Source: JAKEGK01 sp050116575
Lineage (GTDB): Bacteria; Pseudomonadota; Gammaproteobacteria; SZUA-152
Direction of reading: 5' to 3'
Assembly: GCA_050116575.1 (NCBI GenBank)
Contig: JASFOJ010000002.1
Coordinates: 1 to 64,000 of the forward strand
Length of the DNA: 64,000 bases
Part shown: positions 18,242 through 28,220 of the stretch, piece by piece
How positions within the stretch are numbered: the first letter of the stretch is position 1
Layout: the number at the start of each line of letters is the position of its first letter
Translations under genes and position numbers: made by a program
The notes under the pieces: model-generated
The model's database searches: none
Told to the model about the DNA's origin: nothing
Seen by the model: the letters and a program-made list of their open reading frames with translations, nothing else

Positions 18242-19498
18242 TTATTGTCGAATATGTCCGTCGCCGATAACAATGTATTTTTGCGAGGTCAGGCCTTCCA
18301 GACCCACCGGTCCGCGGGCATGAATCTTGTCCGTGCTGATCCCGATCTCCGCGCCCAGACCGTACTCAAAACCGTCAGCGAAACGGGTCGAGGCGTTGAC
18401 CATGACGGAACTTGAATCTACCTCCGACAGAAAACGCCGCGCCGCGCCGATGTCCTCAGTCACAATGGATTCTGTATGCCCGGAACTGTGATCATGTATA
18501 TGTTGCAGCGCCTGCTCGAAACCATCCACCACGCGAATGGACAGAATGGGCGCCAGGTATTCCGTATCCCAGTCTTCATCCGTTGCCTCGTTGATACCAT
18601 CGACGATGGACCGGGTTTTTGCACACCCCCGTAATTCGACGCCTTCATTAATATAACGGTCCGCAAGCTCCGGCAATATGTCGTTCGCAACAGCGTTTTC
18701 CACCAATAGCGTTTCCATGGCGTTACATACCCCGTAGCGATGGGTCTTGGCATTGAAAGCGATCTTAATGGCTTTCTCCCGGTCGGCTTTCTCATGAACA
18801 TAAACGTGGCAAACGCCGTGCAAGTGCTTGATGACCGGCACTTTGGCTTCCGCGCTGATACGTTCGATAAGGCCTTTACCGCCGCGGGGCACTATCACAT
18901 CGACAAATTGCGGCATGGTAATCAACTCCCCCACCGCGGCCCGATCCGTTACCTCGATGACCTGCACCGCGTTTGCCGGCAACCCCGCCTGCTCCAATCC
19001 GCTATGAATACAGGCCGCGATTGCCTTGTTGGAATGGGCGGCTTCCGAACCGCCGCGCAAAATAGCCGCATTGCCGGCCTTCAGGCACAAGCCCGCGGCA
19101 TCCGCCGTAACGTTGGGACGCGATTCATATATTATCCCGATGACACCCAGCGGTACCCGCATACGGCCCACCTGGATGCCCGAAGGGCGGTAATTCAGAT
19201 CGCTGATGGCACCCACGGGATCCGCCAGCGCCGCAATTTGCCGCAGCCCTTCAGCCATGCCTTTAATACGTTCTTCATTTAACGCCAGCCGGTCCAGTAG
19301 GGCATCGTCCAGACCATCGTCTTTGCCCTGTTTAAGATCGCGGGCGTTTTCTTCCATTAAACGGTCCTGGGACGCGACGATGCTGTCGGCGATCGCCAGT
19401 AAAGCGCGGTCCTTGGCGCCGGTATCAGCCTTGGCCATTTCCCGTGATGCGGCCCGCGCCTGTTGGCCAAGCTGTGTCATGTATTGTTTAATGTCCAT
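18242..19498 (-). CDS. proA: Gamma-glutamyl phosphate reductase
   Basis: 418 residues from the chosen ATG (MDIKQYMTQLG). An upstream in-frame TTG at 19546 would add 16 His/Arg-rich residues not expected in ProA. The active-site cysteine is in HLHGVCHVYV; LGVIGIIYESRPNVT and the nucleotide-binding GGSEAAHSNKA segment are intact. It performs the second step of proline synthesis, reducing glutamyl-5-phosphate with NADPH. It is part of the holA-proA-nadD-rsfS run. Confidence 0.96.
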   Translation of the reverse strand: MDIKQYMTQLGQQARAASREMAKADTGAKDRALLAIADSIVASQDRLMEENARDLKQGKDDGLDDALLDRLALNEERIKGMAEGLRQIAALADPVGAISDLNYRPSGIQVGRMRVPLGVIGIIYESRPNVTADAAGLCLKAGNAAILRGGSEAAHSNKAIAACIHSGLEQAGLPANAVQVIEVTDRAAVGELITMPQFVDVIVPRGGKGLIERISAEAKVPVIKHLHGVCHVYVHEKADREKAIKIAFNAKTHRYGVCNAMETLLVENAVANDILPELADRYINEGVELRGCAKTRSIVDGINEATDEDWDTEYLAPILSIRVVDGFEQALQHIHDHSSGHTESIVTEDIGAARRFLSEVDSSSVMVNASTRFADGFEYGLGAEIGISTDKIHARGPVGLEGLTSQKYIVIGDGHIRQ

Positions 19499-19626
19499 GT
19501 CATGTCCCGCGTGTGCTAACACGTGTCGATTCACGTGCCGGTTCAAAAAGTACGATCTAAGCCATCAACGACCGCGTCGTTTACCGGCTCTGAATTCAAT
19601 TGCATTGGTTAGCATGATGGAAGTGC

Positions 19627-20658
19627 TCAAAGCACCGCCGGTTCCCGGAACAGTGCGATTCCCGCCATGCCTAATGATAATTGTAACAATTCATCCCATA
19701 CATTGCCTGCCGCCAGGCCTTTGATTATCCTGTCTATTTTTGCGGCATGCTGGAGCATCGCCTGCCAGGACGCCACATTATGCCGTTTCAACGCCTGGGT
19801 GACGAACGCCTTTCGCTGCGGCCAGACCCTGGCCTGTGCCACCGCCTGTTCCGGACGGCTTCCCCGCGCCACCGCCAGCGACATGTGATACAGGGCGCGT
19901 ATTTCCCGCGCCAGCGCCCACGACGCCAGGATGGGCTCCACCCCCTCGGCCCGCAAACCATCAACCATGCGCGTTACCCGGTTAACGTCACCGGATAACG
20001 CGACGTCCACCAGACCATAAATATCATACCGGGCACTGTCGGAAACCGCTTCCATCACCGCGTGTTCGTCAATTTCACTGCTGCCGAACAACAACTGCAG
20101 TTTATCGATCTCCTGAGCAGCGGCCAGCATATTACCCTCGACCCGGTCCACAATGACCTGCACCGCCGCCGGTGTCAGCTTCATTCCCCGGGATCGTGCC
20201 CTTTGCTGTGTCCAACCTGCTAATTGCCGCGTGGCTATCGGCCATACCGCGATAAACACCCCGGCACTTTCCAACTGGGTAAACCATTTACTGCGCTGGG
20301 TTTGCTTGTCCAGCTTGCCGGTTATCACCAATAAAATAGAATCCGGTGACGGATTTTGCGCATACTCCAGTAATGCCTTGCTGCCCTTGTCGCCCGGTTT
20401 GCCGTTGGGCATACGCAACTCGATCAGCTGGCGGTCCGCAAACAAAGACAGGCTGTTGCCCATGGCAAGAAAACTGTCCCAGTCAAAACCTTTCTCCACG
20501 TGAAATACATTGCGCTCGGTGAAATTTTGCTGGCGGGCGGCGGCGCGAATCGCATCGCAGGCTTCGCCCTGTTGCAGCGGTTCATCACCGCTTACCACAT
20601 AAACAGGCGCCAGGTTTCCCGATAAATGGTTTTTCAGTTCGTTAACGTTTACTTTCAT
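19627..20658 (-). CDS. holA: DNA polymerase III subunit delta
   Basis: 343 residues. PVYVVSGDEPLQQGEACDAIR at the N-terminus and the helical C-terminal collar domain match HolA, the clamp-loader wrench that opens the beta clamp. The start is flanked by an inverted-repeat element ending eight bases upstream, and no Shine-Dalgarno is visible (TTAAAATTAAACC precedes ATG), which is odd for an essential gene normally coupled to lptE. Confidence 0.95.
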   Translation of the reverse strand: MKVNVNELKNHLSGNLAPVYVVSGDEPLQQGEACDAIRAAARQQNFTERNVFHVEKGFDWDSFLAMGNSLSLFADRQLIELRMPNGKPGDKGSKALLEYAQNPSPDSILLVITGKLDKQTQRSKWFTQLESAGVFIAVWPIATRQLAGWTQQRARSRGMKLTPAAVQVIVDRVEGNMLAAAQEIDKLQLLFGSSEIDEHAVMEAVSDSARYDIYGLVDVALSGDVNRVTRMVDGLRAEGVEPILASWALAREIRALYHMSLAVARGSRPEQAVAQARVWPQRKAFVTQALKRHNVASWQAMLQHAAKIDRIIKGLAAGNVWDELLQLSLGMAGIALFREPAVL

Positions 20659-20666
20659 GGTTTAAT

Positions 20667-20840
20667 TTTAACGCAAAGTCGCTAAGACGCAGAGATTAAC
20701 AACATAAGATCCAGAAATTAAAAACAGTCACCACGAGTGACGTATAGTGATACTACATTTACCAGCAAATGAACCATTCCTTCATTTAGGCGAAATTAAA
20801 TTTTCAAAATCAATTATATTCTTCGCGACTTTGCGTTAAA
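20667..20840. repeat. MITE-like element with 16-bp perfect terminal inverted repeats
   Basis: TTTAACGCAAAGTCGC at 20667-20682 is exactly reverse-complementary to 20825-20840. The 174-base element fills nearly the whole lptE-holA gap, ending five bases before the lptE stop and eight bases before the holA start. Its ends carry the AACGCAAAG core shared with elements at 1-52, 28221-28490 and 46289-46434. The interior is AT-rich with no ORF. Confidence 0.85.
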
Positions 20841-20845
20841 TTTTT

Positions 20846-21379
20846 TCATTCAGGAGTAGCACCAACCACCGTTGGTAAACGCCGCAGTATCTGTTGCGCC
20901 GCAGAATCCAGCATATCCTGTTTCAACCGCGCTTCCTCGGTGGTTTTTCCCAGCACTTCATTGGCATTAAAGCGCAGATCACGCCGCAGGGTCAGCGTCT
21001 GGTCGGTCAACGAAGCGTCCTTGTTGTCCCTGTTATTGATTGAATAATTCACGACATAAATCAGCTCAAATTCCTGTACCTGACCCGCGGAGCTCACGGT
21101 CAGCACCCGGCGTTGAAAGGACTCGCTGCGAATTTTGATCACCACCTTGGCTTTATCGATCTTCTGTAACGGCTTGATACCGTTTCGCCGTAAATGAATG
21201 TTCAAACTCGTGGCAATATCTGTCGCCGATTTGCCATCGTCGATCGCCACCTGCCTGGCTTCTGCGGGTAACTCAATGCTGCCGCGCAAATGAAAACCAC
21301 AGGCTGTCAGTGCAGTCATCACGATTGACAACAATAGCAATCGGACAAACGCGGTGTTTAAGCCTGGCGATGTTAACAC
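20846..21379 (-). CDS. lptE: LPS-assembly lipoprotein LptE
   Basis: 177 residues. The N-terminal hydrophobic segment ends in lipobox LTAC with C27 as the lipidated residue, followed by GFHLRG, the characteristic start of mature LptE. It plugs the LptD barrel that inserts lipopolysaccharide into the outer membrane. GTG start with AAGGA nine bases upstream; it begins 14 bases after leuS, the conserved leuS-lptE-holA order. Confidence 0.94.
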   Translation of the reverse strand: MLTSPGLNTAFVRLLLLSIVMTALTACGFHLRGSIELPAEARQVAIDDGKSATDIATSLNIHLRRNGIKPLQKIDKAKVVIKIRSESFQRRVLTVSSAGQVQEFELIYVVNYSINNRDNKDASLTDQTLTLRRDLRFNANEVLGKTTEEARLKQDMLDSAAQQILRRLPTVVGATPE

Positions 21380-21393
21380 AGTGAGCAGTCCTT

Positions 21394-23895
21394 TTACTTG
21401 ACCACGATATTGACCAGCCGCCCCGGCACCACAACAACCTTGACGATACTCTTACCCTCGACATGACGTTGGACGTTGTCATCCTGCATGGCAAGTTGTT
21501 CGATCTGCGCTTTGTCGGCAGCGGCGGGCACGGCAATTTTGCCGCGCAACTTGCCGTTGACCTGCACCACCAGTTCTATGGTGTCCTTGACCATGGCATC
21601 AGCATCCGGCGTTGGCCAGGGTGCGTCAAGAATATCATCGGAGCACCCGACACCTTGCCATATAACATGGGTCACGTGCGGTACGATGGGCGACAACAGG
21701 CGCAACAGGATATCAACGGCTTCGGCATAAACCGCCCGTGTTTGTTCATCACTACCGTCACGCATTTTTTCGATGACCGGCTGCAGGGTATTCACCATTT
21801 TCATGGTGGCAGCCACTACGGTGTTGAACTGGTATTTACCGACGTCGCGGTTGGCCTGTTCCAGTAATCCATGAATTTCGGCACGCATGTCTTTCAATTC
21901 GCCGTTCACCGTTTGCCAGTCAAATGATTCAAGCTTACCGCCCCCCAACCACTCGGTTAACACCGGCTGCTTGTCGTCATCGGCCGCCATGCGCCACAAC
22001 CGTTTTAAAAAACGGAACGCGCCTTCGACGGCGTCGTCATTCCACTCGAGGGATTGTTCCGGCGGCGAGGCAAACATGGTAAACAGGCGCACCGTATCGG
22101 CGCCGTATTCCTCAATCAATGCCTGCGGGTCGACGGTATTGCCTTTGGACTTGGACATCTTGGCGCCATCTTTTAACACCATACCTTGCGTTAACAGGTT
22201 AATAAACGGCTCATCGCTTTTGATTAAACCCGCATCACGCATTAACTTGTTATAAAACCGCGCGTACAACAAATGCAAAATAGCGTGTTCGATACCGCCG
22301 ATGTATTGGTCCACCGGCAACCAGTAATTGGCGCGTTCGTCCAGCATGCCGTCATCGTTGTCCCTGCAGGCATAACGGGCGAAGTACCACGATGATTCCA
22401 TAAACGTATCAAAGGTATCCGTTTCCCGTTGCGCTTTACCACCGCACGCGGGACAGGTGGTTTCATAAAACGCCGGCATCTTTTTAATGGGCGACCCCAC
22501 CCCTTCCATGGATACATCTTCCGGCAGCACCACCGGCAAATCGCTTTCCGGCACCGGCACGGCGCCACAGCTATCGCAGTTGATAATGGGAATGGGCGCG
22601 CCCCAGTAGCGCTGGCGGGAGACCCCCCAGTCGCGTAAACGATAGTTGATTCGCAGCTGGCCCTTGTTGTCACTTTGCAGTTTGTTGGCGATGGCATCGA
22701 ACGATTGCTGAAAGTCCATGCCGTCGAACTCGCCGCTGTCGAACAGGATACCTTTTTCTGTATAGGCGCCTTTGCTCAAATCCACCTTACGGTCATCCGC
22801 CGGCTTGATAACCTGCTTGATGGGCAAACCATATTTCTGCGCAAATTCCCAGTCGCGCTGGTCGTGGGCGGGCACGGCCATCACGGCACCCTCGCCATAG
22901 GACATTAATACAAAATTGGCCACGTATACCGGAACCTTGTCGCCGCTCAAAGGATGAATCGCCTTAAGGCCGGTATCCATGCCTTTTTTCTCCATGGTTT
23001 CGAGATCGGCTTCCGAGGTACCACCGTGGCGGCACTCGTCAATGAACGCCTGTAACGCCTGGTTGTTTTCGGCAGCCTGTAATGCCAATGGATGTTCCGG
23101 CGCAACGGCGACATAACTGACCCCCATCAGGGTATCCGGACGGGTGGTAAATACTTTTAATCCTTCAGTTTGGCCTTCAATGCCGAAGACAATCTCCACC
23201 CCTTTGGACTTGCCAATCCAGTTGCGCTGCATGGCAATGACCTGCTCCGGCCAGCCGCTGAGATTATCCAGCTCGGCTAACAGCTCTTCCGCGTAATCGG
23301 TAATTTTCATAAACCATTGCGGAATATCGCGGCGTTCCACTTCGGTATCGCAGCGCCAGCACTTGCCTTCGATCACCTGTTCGTTGGCCAGCACGGTCAT
23401 GTCGTTGGGGCACCAGTTCACCGGCGCGGTCTTTTTGTAAACCAGGCCCTTGTCGAACAAACGGGTAAACAGCCATTGTTCCCAGCGATAGTACTTGGGA
23501 TGGCAGGTGGCCAGTTCGCGGTCCCAGTCATAACCAAAGCCCAGACGTTTTAACTGGGTGCGCATGTAATCTATGTTTTCATAAGTCCATTTGGCGGGCG
23601 GCACCTTGTTTTTAATGGCTGCATTTTCCGCCGGCATGCCGAAGGCGTCCCAGCCCATGGGTTGTAAAACGTTTTTACCCTGCATGCGCTGATAGCGCGC
23701 AATAACATCGCCAATGGTGTAGTTGCGCACATGCCCCATGTGCAACCGGCCGCTGGGATAGGGAAACATGGACAGGCAGTAAAATTTTTCCTTTTGCCCG
23801 TCGTGGTCCGGGGCGCGGAAACTGCCGTTTTTTTCCCAGTGTTGTTGTGCCCCGGTTTCAATCTCCCGGGGGTCGTAATGTCGTTTTAATGTCAT
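21394..23895 (-). CDS. leuS: Leucyl-tRNA synthetase
   Basis: 833 residues from the chosen ATG (MTLKRHYDPREIE). An in-frame start 60 bases upstream would add a non-conserved tail. HIGH-class motif PYPSGRLHMGHVRNY, the CP1 editing domain and KMSKSKGN are all present. It charges tRNA-Leu. First gene of the leuS-lptE-holA-proA block; its promoter should lie in the 23896-24177 gap. Confidence 0.97.
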   Translation of the reverse strand: MTLKRHYDPREIETGAQQHWEKNGSFRAPDHDGQKEKFYCLSMFPYPSGRLHMGHVRNYTIGDVIARYQRMQGKNVLQPMGWDAFGMPAENAAIKNKVPPAKWTYENIDYMRTQLKRLGFGYDWDRELATCHPKYYRWEQWLFTRLFDKGLVYKKTAPVNWCPNDMTVLANEQVIEGKCWRCDTEVERRDIPQWFMKITDYAEELLAELDNLSGWPEQVIAMQRNWIGKSKGVEIVFGIEGQTEGLKVFTTRPDTLMGVSYVAVAPEHPLALQAAENNQALQAFIDECRHGGTSEADLETMEKKGMDTGLKAIHPLSGDKVPVYVANFVLMSYGEGAVMAVPAHDQRDWEFAQKYGLPIKQVIKPADDRKVDLSKGAYTEKGILFDSGEFDGMDFQQSFDAIANKLQSDNKGQLRINYRLRDWGVSRQRYWGAPIPIINCDSCGAVPVPESDLPVVLPEDVSMEGVGSPIKKMPAFYETTCPACGGKAQRETDTFDTFMESSWYFARYACRDNDDGMLDERANYWLPVDQYIGGIEHAILHLLYARFYNKLMRDAGLIKSDEPFINLLTQGMVLKDGAKMSKSKGNTVDPQALIEEYGADTVRLFTMFASPPEQSLEWNDDAVEGAFRFLKRLWRMAADDDKQPVLTEWLGGGKLESFDWQTVNGELKDMRAEIHGLLEQANRDVGKYQFNTVVAATMKMVNTLQPVIEKMRDGSDEQTRAVYAEAVDILLRLLSPIVPHVTHVIWQGVGCSDDILDAPWPTPDADAMVKDTIELVVQVNGKLRGKIAVPAAADKAQIEQLAMQDDNVQRHVEGKSIVKVVVVPGRLVNIVVK

Positions 23896-24177
23896 ATGGC
23901 CTGGCCCAAAATTCTGATTGACTCTTGTGTCCGTATTTTTATCCGCAACGTGCACGTACTGGCAGCCAGCCTGCTGCCACGCGCCCGACTCCAGCCAAGC
24001 GACTGATTTTACAGGATTTCCCTGTTTTGTGCAGCGGGTTGGTCAAAGGGGATAAGAATACCGCAGTCCAATCACCCGCCACAACAACGCCCTGTGCAAA
24101 GCAGCATTGTCTTTTCAGGCTTACCGGCCAGATGGGGCAAACGCTACGTTACTATAACATTGATAATCAATGAATTA
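23896..24177. other. Upstream region of leuS
   Basis: About 280 bases between leuS and the glutamate dehydrogenase terminator. It should contain the leuS promoter and leader on the minus strand. No T-box, leader peptide or RNA gene was recognised. Confidence 0.4.
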
Positions 24178-24205
24178 TAAAAAAGGGGCAGGCGTGCCCC
24201 CTTTT
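24178..24205 (-). terminator. Terminator of glutamate dehydrogenase
   Basis: AAAAGGGGCA-GGCG-TGCCCCCTTTT forms a strong near-symmetrical stem. On the minus strand it is followed by TTATAA-type AT sequence after a T-run, about 30 bases past the gene's stop. It may work in both directions. Confidence 0.8.
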
Positions 24206-24234
24206 GGTGGGTGCAGCGAACCTGGCGGGATACG

Positions 24235-25653
24235 CTAGTAAACACCAACGTCGAGATAGGTTTGGGAGATTTTCTTGGCGGCCACCGCATAGGCGGCGGT
24301 GCGGAAGTCGTCAATGCGCTCGTGACTGTCTCGCAGTTGTTTGATGTCCTGGAACGCCAGGCGCATGCTGTCATCCAGTCCGGAACGGACCAGGGCGAAT
24401 TCATCCGCACCGCTTTGCAGTTTGGAGTTGATATGGTCCGGCAATTGGAGCCCGGTGAGCGTCTGGATGGCATCGGCAATATGAAAACCCCGTTGTTCGT
24501 CAAAGCGCCGTTGCATACGACCAAAGCGAATATGGGAGATATTCTGAATCCATTCAAAATAGGACACCACCACGCCGCCGGCATTGGCATAGGCATCAGG
24601 CAACACCTGCACGCCGCGCTGGCGCAGGATTTCGTCCGCCTCAAAGGTCACCGGGCCATTGGCCGCTTCGACGATCAAACGGCATTTAATGCGGGAAGCG
24701 TTTTCCCTGTGGATTTGCCCTTCCACGGCGGCGGGAATCAAAATGTCGCAGTCGGTTTCCAATACCCGGGCGCCGTCGTTTTCAAACCGGCCATCGGGAT
24801 AACCGTCCAGGGTTTTATGTTCCATTTTATGGCGATAGACGTTTTCCACCGACAGACCTTCTTCATTGATCACGGCGCCGGAACTGTCGATAATGGCGAT
24901 AATCTTGGCGTCGTCTTCTTCGGAAAGAAACTTGGCGGCGTGGTAGCCCACGTTGCCCAACCCCTGCATGACGATACGCTTACCGCCCAAACCCGGTGTT
25001 AGCCCGGCCTGTTCCACGCTGTCGGCGTGGCGAAAAAACTCCTGCAGCGCGTATTGCACACCGCGTCCCGTGGCTTCGGTGCGTCCCTGGATGCCACCGT
25101 ATTCCACCGGTTTACCGGTGACGCAGGCTATATAGTTAATGTCATCAGGGTGCAGGTGTTTGTAGGTATCCGCCATCCAGGCCATTTCCCGCTGCCCGGT
25201 GCCCAGATCCGGGGCCGGTACGTTGGTGGCCGGACTGAGAAACCCTTTGCGCACCAGTTCCAGGGTGAAACGGCGGGTGATCAGCTGCATTTCATCGCGG
25301 GTAAATTGGGTGGGATCGATCAGCAATCCCCCCTTGGAGCCGCCGAAGGGCACATCGACAATGGCACATTTGTAGGTCATTAACGCCGCCAGGGCCTCGA
25401 TGTCATTCTGGTTGATCACCGGCGCGTAACGAATACCGCCCTTGGACGGCAAGCGGTGCGTGCTGTGGACCGCACGCCAACCGGTAAATACCTGAATCTG
25501 GCCGCGAATTTTGACGGGAAACTGGACCTGGAGCACCGCGCTGCACGCCTTAATCGCCTGCGCAACCCCGCAATCCAGTTGCAATACGTCCAGCGCCCGG
25601 TCGAGCATACAATCGACGCTTTGACGAAAATTCATTTCCTTTTGCCGGGCCAT
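24235..25653 (-). CDS. Glutamate dehydrogenase (Glu/Leu/Phe/Val family)
   Basis: 472 residues. Conserved lysines sit at K71 (PSKGGIRYAP), K95 and K107 (PFGGSKGG, the catalytic lysine). The Rossmann motif GLGNVG starts the coenzyme domain. It interconverts glutamate with 2-oxoglutarate and ammonia; NAD or NADP preference cannot be read safely. The C-terminal segment NISHIRFGRMQRRFDE is typical of the NAD-linked GDH branch found in many proteobacteria. It is a single-gene unit with its own terminator. The ammonium transporter 7 kb away is a functional relative, not an operon partner. Confidence 0.92.
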   Translation of the reverse strand: MARQKEMNFRQSVDCMLDRALDVLQLDCGVAQAIKACSAVLQVQFPVKIRGQIQVFTGWRAVHSTHRLPSKGGIRYAPVINQNDIEALAALMTYKCAIVDVPFGGSKGGLLIDPTQFTRDEMQLITRRFTLELVRKGFLSPATNVPAPDLGTGQREMAWMADTYKHLHPDDINYIACVTGKPVEYGGIQGRTEATGRGVQYALQEFFRHADSVEQAGLTPGLGGKRIVMQGLGNVGYHAAKFLSEEDDAKIIAIIDSSGAVINEEGLSVENVYRHKMEHKTLDGYPDGRFENDGARVLETDCDILIPAAVEGQIHRENASRIKCRLIVEAANGPVTFEADEILRQRGVQVLPDAYANAGGVVVSYFEWIQNISHIRFGRMQRRFDEQRGFHIADAIQTLTGLQLPDHINSKLQSGADEFALVRSGLDDSMRLAFQDIKQLRDSHERIDDFRTAAYAVAAKKISQTYLDVGVY

Positions 25654-25933
25654 GGTAACTTCCTGCTGCTATGAATGTATTGGCACTTTATTTTATGTTC
25701 GACAACCGCGAGTAAACCTTGAGACAAAAGAATGTGAGCCAATCCCCTCAATGGGTGACATCAATCCAGGTCGAACTAATGTACCGTACCGGCTTCGATT
25801 TCGGCGGGATCCGGGCCGGTAACATTGATATCCATCTGGAGGCTCTTTAAACTACCTGTAGCTATCCACGCCCCATTGGGATAACTCACCAAAAACGATT
25901 ACCAAGAAGAATCAAGAATATTGCGGCTATGTA

Positions 25934-26638
25934 ATGATGAAAAATATAACGCTGGTAAGTAAATGTTTGCGAAACCTCGTGGTGACTGTTGGACTCGCTT
26001 TGTTCCAGACTCAGCCAGGCTTCGCCGCAAGCAACACACCCGGGTTGTTTTTCTTCGGAGCAGGAATGGGTCCCGTCGATTATTCATCGGCAAATTTTAT
26101 TGCCGATAATTTTCAAAACGAAGTGGCCGCACAACTGCCGGGCATATCGCCGTCTTACAACAAAGACAACACTGATACCGGCGTTCGTATCACGGGTGGC
26201 TACCAGTTCAACAAGAACCTCTCCGCCGTTTTTAGCTTCACTGACCTGGGACAGTATACGTTTAACGGCACCGGCACCGGCGGCACAAATATCGTCTCCT
26301 ATGACGTAACGGCCAATACGTTTGGCATTGAACTGGGCGGCGAACTGGCTTTTCCGGTGATGAACAACAAGCTTATCCCCTATGCCAACGCCGGCTTGTT
26401 CATCTGGTCCTCCGAAGCGGAATGGACGGTACTATCCGCCATCGATGGGAAGAGCCACGGATCAGCTACCGACGATGGCAATGACTTCGTCTATGGCATC
26501 GGCGCCAATTATTTTTTCAATGAATATGTAGGAGTGGGTGTCACCTGGAAACGCTATGACATTAATAGCGTCTATGGCGACAACGGGATTAAAATTGATT
26601 TCCTGTCGTTGAACTTCACGTTTACACCGGGTAGCTAG
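25934..26638 (+). CDS. Outer-membrane beta-barrel protein of the opacity/OmpA-like barrel type
   Basis: 234 residues. A signal peptide ends near GFA-ASN (about residue 32). The mature part alternates polar and hydrophobic residues in about eight strands, with features such as GVRITGGYQFNKNLSAVF and YGIGANYFFNEYVGVGVTW, and ends in an aromatic strand (LNFTFTPGS). This is the eight-stranded opacity-porin/OmpA-like barrel fold without a peptidoglycan-binding domain. The function is unknown. Convergent with lnt, eight bases apart. Confidence 0.8.
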   Translation: MMKNITLVSKCLRNLVVTVGLALFQTQPGFAASNTPGLFFFGAGMGPVDYSSANFIADNFQNEVAAQLPGISPSYNKDNTDTGVRITGGYQFNKNLSAVFSFTDLGQYTFNGTGTGGTNIVSYDVTANTFGIELGGELAFPVMNNKLIPYANAGLFIWSSEAEWTVLSAIDGKSHGSATDDGNDFVYGIGANYFFNEYVGVGVTWKRYDINSVYGDNGIKIDFLSLNFTFTPGS

Positions 26639-26645
26639 CCGTCAT

Positions 26646-28169
26646 TTATTGGGTAGTGTTTTTTGTGTAGCGGAAGCCCGCAAGCAACATCAGGCAACAA
26701 ACCGCCAGCACCAGGTAATTCCCCACCATCACGTAAAGCGTCGCTCCCTGCATGGGTTGAAATTTTGCCGTCAGCACATCCTGCGTAAATTGGGGCGCAC
26801 TGGCAATGATATTACCATTATCGTCAATCACCGCGGATATGCCGTTGTTGGTGGCCCTCAACATGGGCCGCGCCGTTTCCAATGCCCGCGCCTGGGCTTT
26901 TTGCAAATGCTGATGCGGCGCCAGCGAATCGCCAAACCAGGCGTCGTTGCTGATATTGATCAAAAAATTCGCCGCCGGTAATCCTTTTATTACCTCTTCA
27001 CCGAAGGCGTCCTCGTAGCAAATGGACACAGCGCCCTTTAACCGCCCCATGGTCACTACCGGCTTGTGTACAGCGCTGCTGCTGAAATCCGACATGGGGA
27101 TGTCCATGAACGCCAGCAGGTCACCCAGCAACCATTTAAAAGGTATGAATTCACCAAACGGCACCAGGTGATATTTACGATAGACTTCCATGGCGCCGTC
27201 ATTTAACACCACGGCACTGTTGTAGTATTTCCTGGTGCCGTTTTTCATTTCCAGCGAAGGCAGGCCGATTAATACACTGGTATGATGGCGGCGCGCTTCG
27301 GCACCCAGTTTTGTCAGAAAATCCTTTGCCTGATGCAAATAAGCCGGCAACGCTGTTTCCGGCCAGATAATAATATCGCTTTGCCAGTTGGCGCGGGTCA
27401 GCCGGGTATATAAATCAATGGTGGGCTGGCGCTGTTGGGGAAGCCATTTTACTTCCTGCCCAATATTGCCCTGAATAAGGCTGGCGGTAACCGGCGGTCC
27501 ATCGGGCTGCGACCATGGCACCAGCATTAATAGCCCGCTAACCGACAATATCCCGATCAATAACCCGCCGTCTTTTGCCACCGCACGAGGCGATTCAAAC
27601 ACAAACACCGCCAGGCAACCGGCACATACCGCTACCGCCAACGAAACACCATACACGCCGGCAACCGGAAACAATCCCGACAATGGCGATAATACCTGGC
27701 TGTAGCCGATATCAATCCACGGGAAACCGGTAAACAACCAGCCCCGCACCCATTCCAGTAGCACCAACAAAGCCGGAAACAACAGTAGCAGGGTAACGCG
27801 CGGCGATGCCGCGGCAAAAAACCTTTTTGCCAGATAGCCCGCTCCGCCAATGTACAGCGATACAAACAGTACCAGTAACGCCGTCAACGCAATGGACAGC
27901 GGCAGCGACATCCCCCCGAAGCGCACCATGCTGATGGATACCCAGGAAATTCCGAACCCGAAATACCCCAGTCCAAACACATAGCCGCGCAGAAAAACCC
28001 GACTGGGCCGTTGCGTGTTTTGCCAGATGTAAAACAACGCGGCCAGTGAAACAAACACCAGTGGAAATAAATCAAAAGGCGCAAACGCCAGGGGAACAAG
28101 GGCACCAAACAACAGCGCGGCCAGTTCGCCGCGCCAGTCCTGTAAATACCGGGAAAGTTTGTTCTTCAC
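26646..28169 (-). CDS. lnt: Apolipoprotein N-acyltransferase
   Basis: 507 residues. Six or more membrane segments precede a nitrilase-like domain with catalytic E271 (IIWPETALP), K332 (YRKYHLVPFGEF) and C384 (VSICYEDAFG). It adds the third acyl chain to lipoproteins at the periplasmic face, needed by the lipoproteins elsewhere in this window. GTG start with no evident Shine-Dalgarno. It is separated from corC, its usual upstream neighbour, by a 270-base repeat element. Confidence 0.96.
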   Translation of the reverse strand: MKNKLSRYLQDWRGELAALLFGALVPLAFAPFDLFPLVFVSLAALFYIWQNTQRPSRVFLRGYVFGLGYFGFGISWVSISMVRFGGMSLPLSIALTALLVLFVSLYIGGAGYLAKRFFAAASPRVTLLLLFPALLVLLEWVRGWLFTGFPWIDIGYSQVLSPLSGLFPVAGVYGVSLAVAVCAGCLAVFVFESPRAVAKDGGLLIGILSVSGLLMLVPWSQPDGPPVTASLIQGNIGQEVKWLPQQRQPTIDLYTRLTRANWQSDIIIWPETALPAYLHQAKDFLTKLGAEARRHHTSVLIGLPSLEMKNGTRKYYNSAVVLNDGAMEVYRKYHLVPFGEFIPFKWLLGDLLAFMDIPMSDFSSSAVHKPVVTMGRLKGAVSICYEDAFGEEVIKGLPAANFLINISNDAWFGDSLAPHQHLQKAQARALETARPMLRATNNGISAVIDDNGNIIASAPQFTQDVLTAKFQPMQGATLYVMVGNYLVLAVCCLMLLAGFRYTKNTTQ

Positions 28170-28220
28170 ATTATTATTTTGAGTTCAATTGAAGCAATTT
28201 CGGATCGATCTAAAATACTC

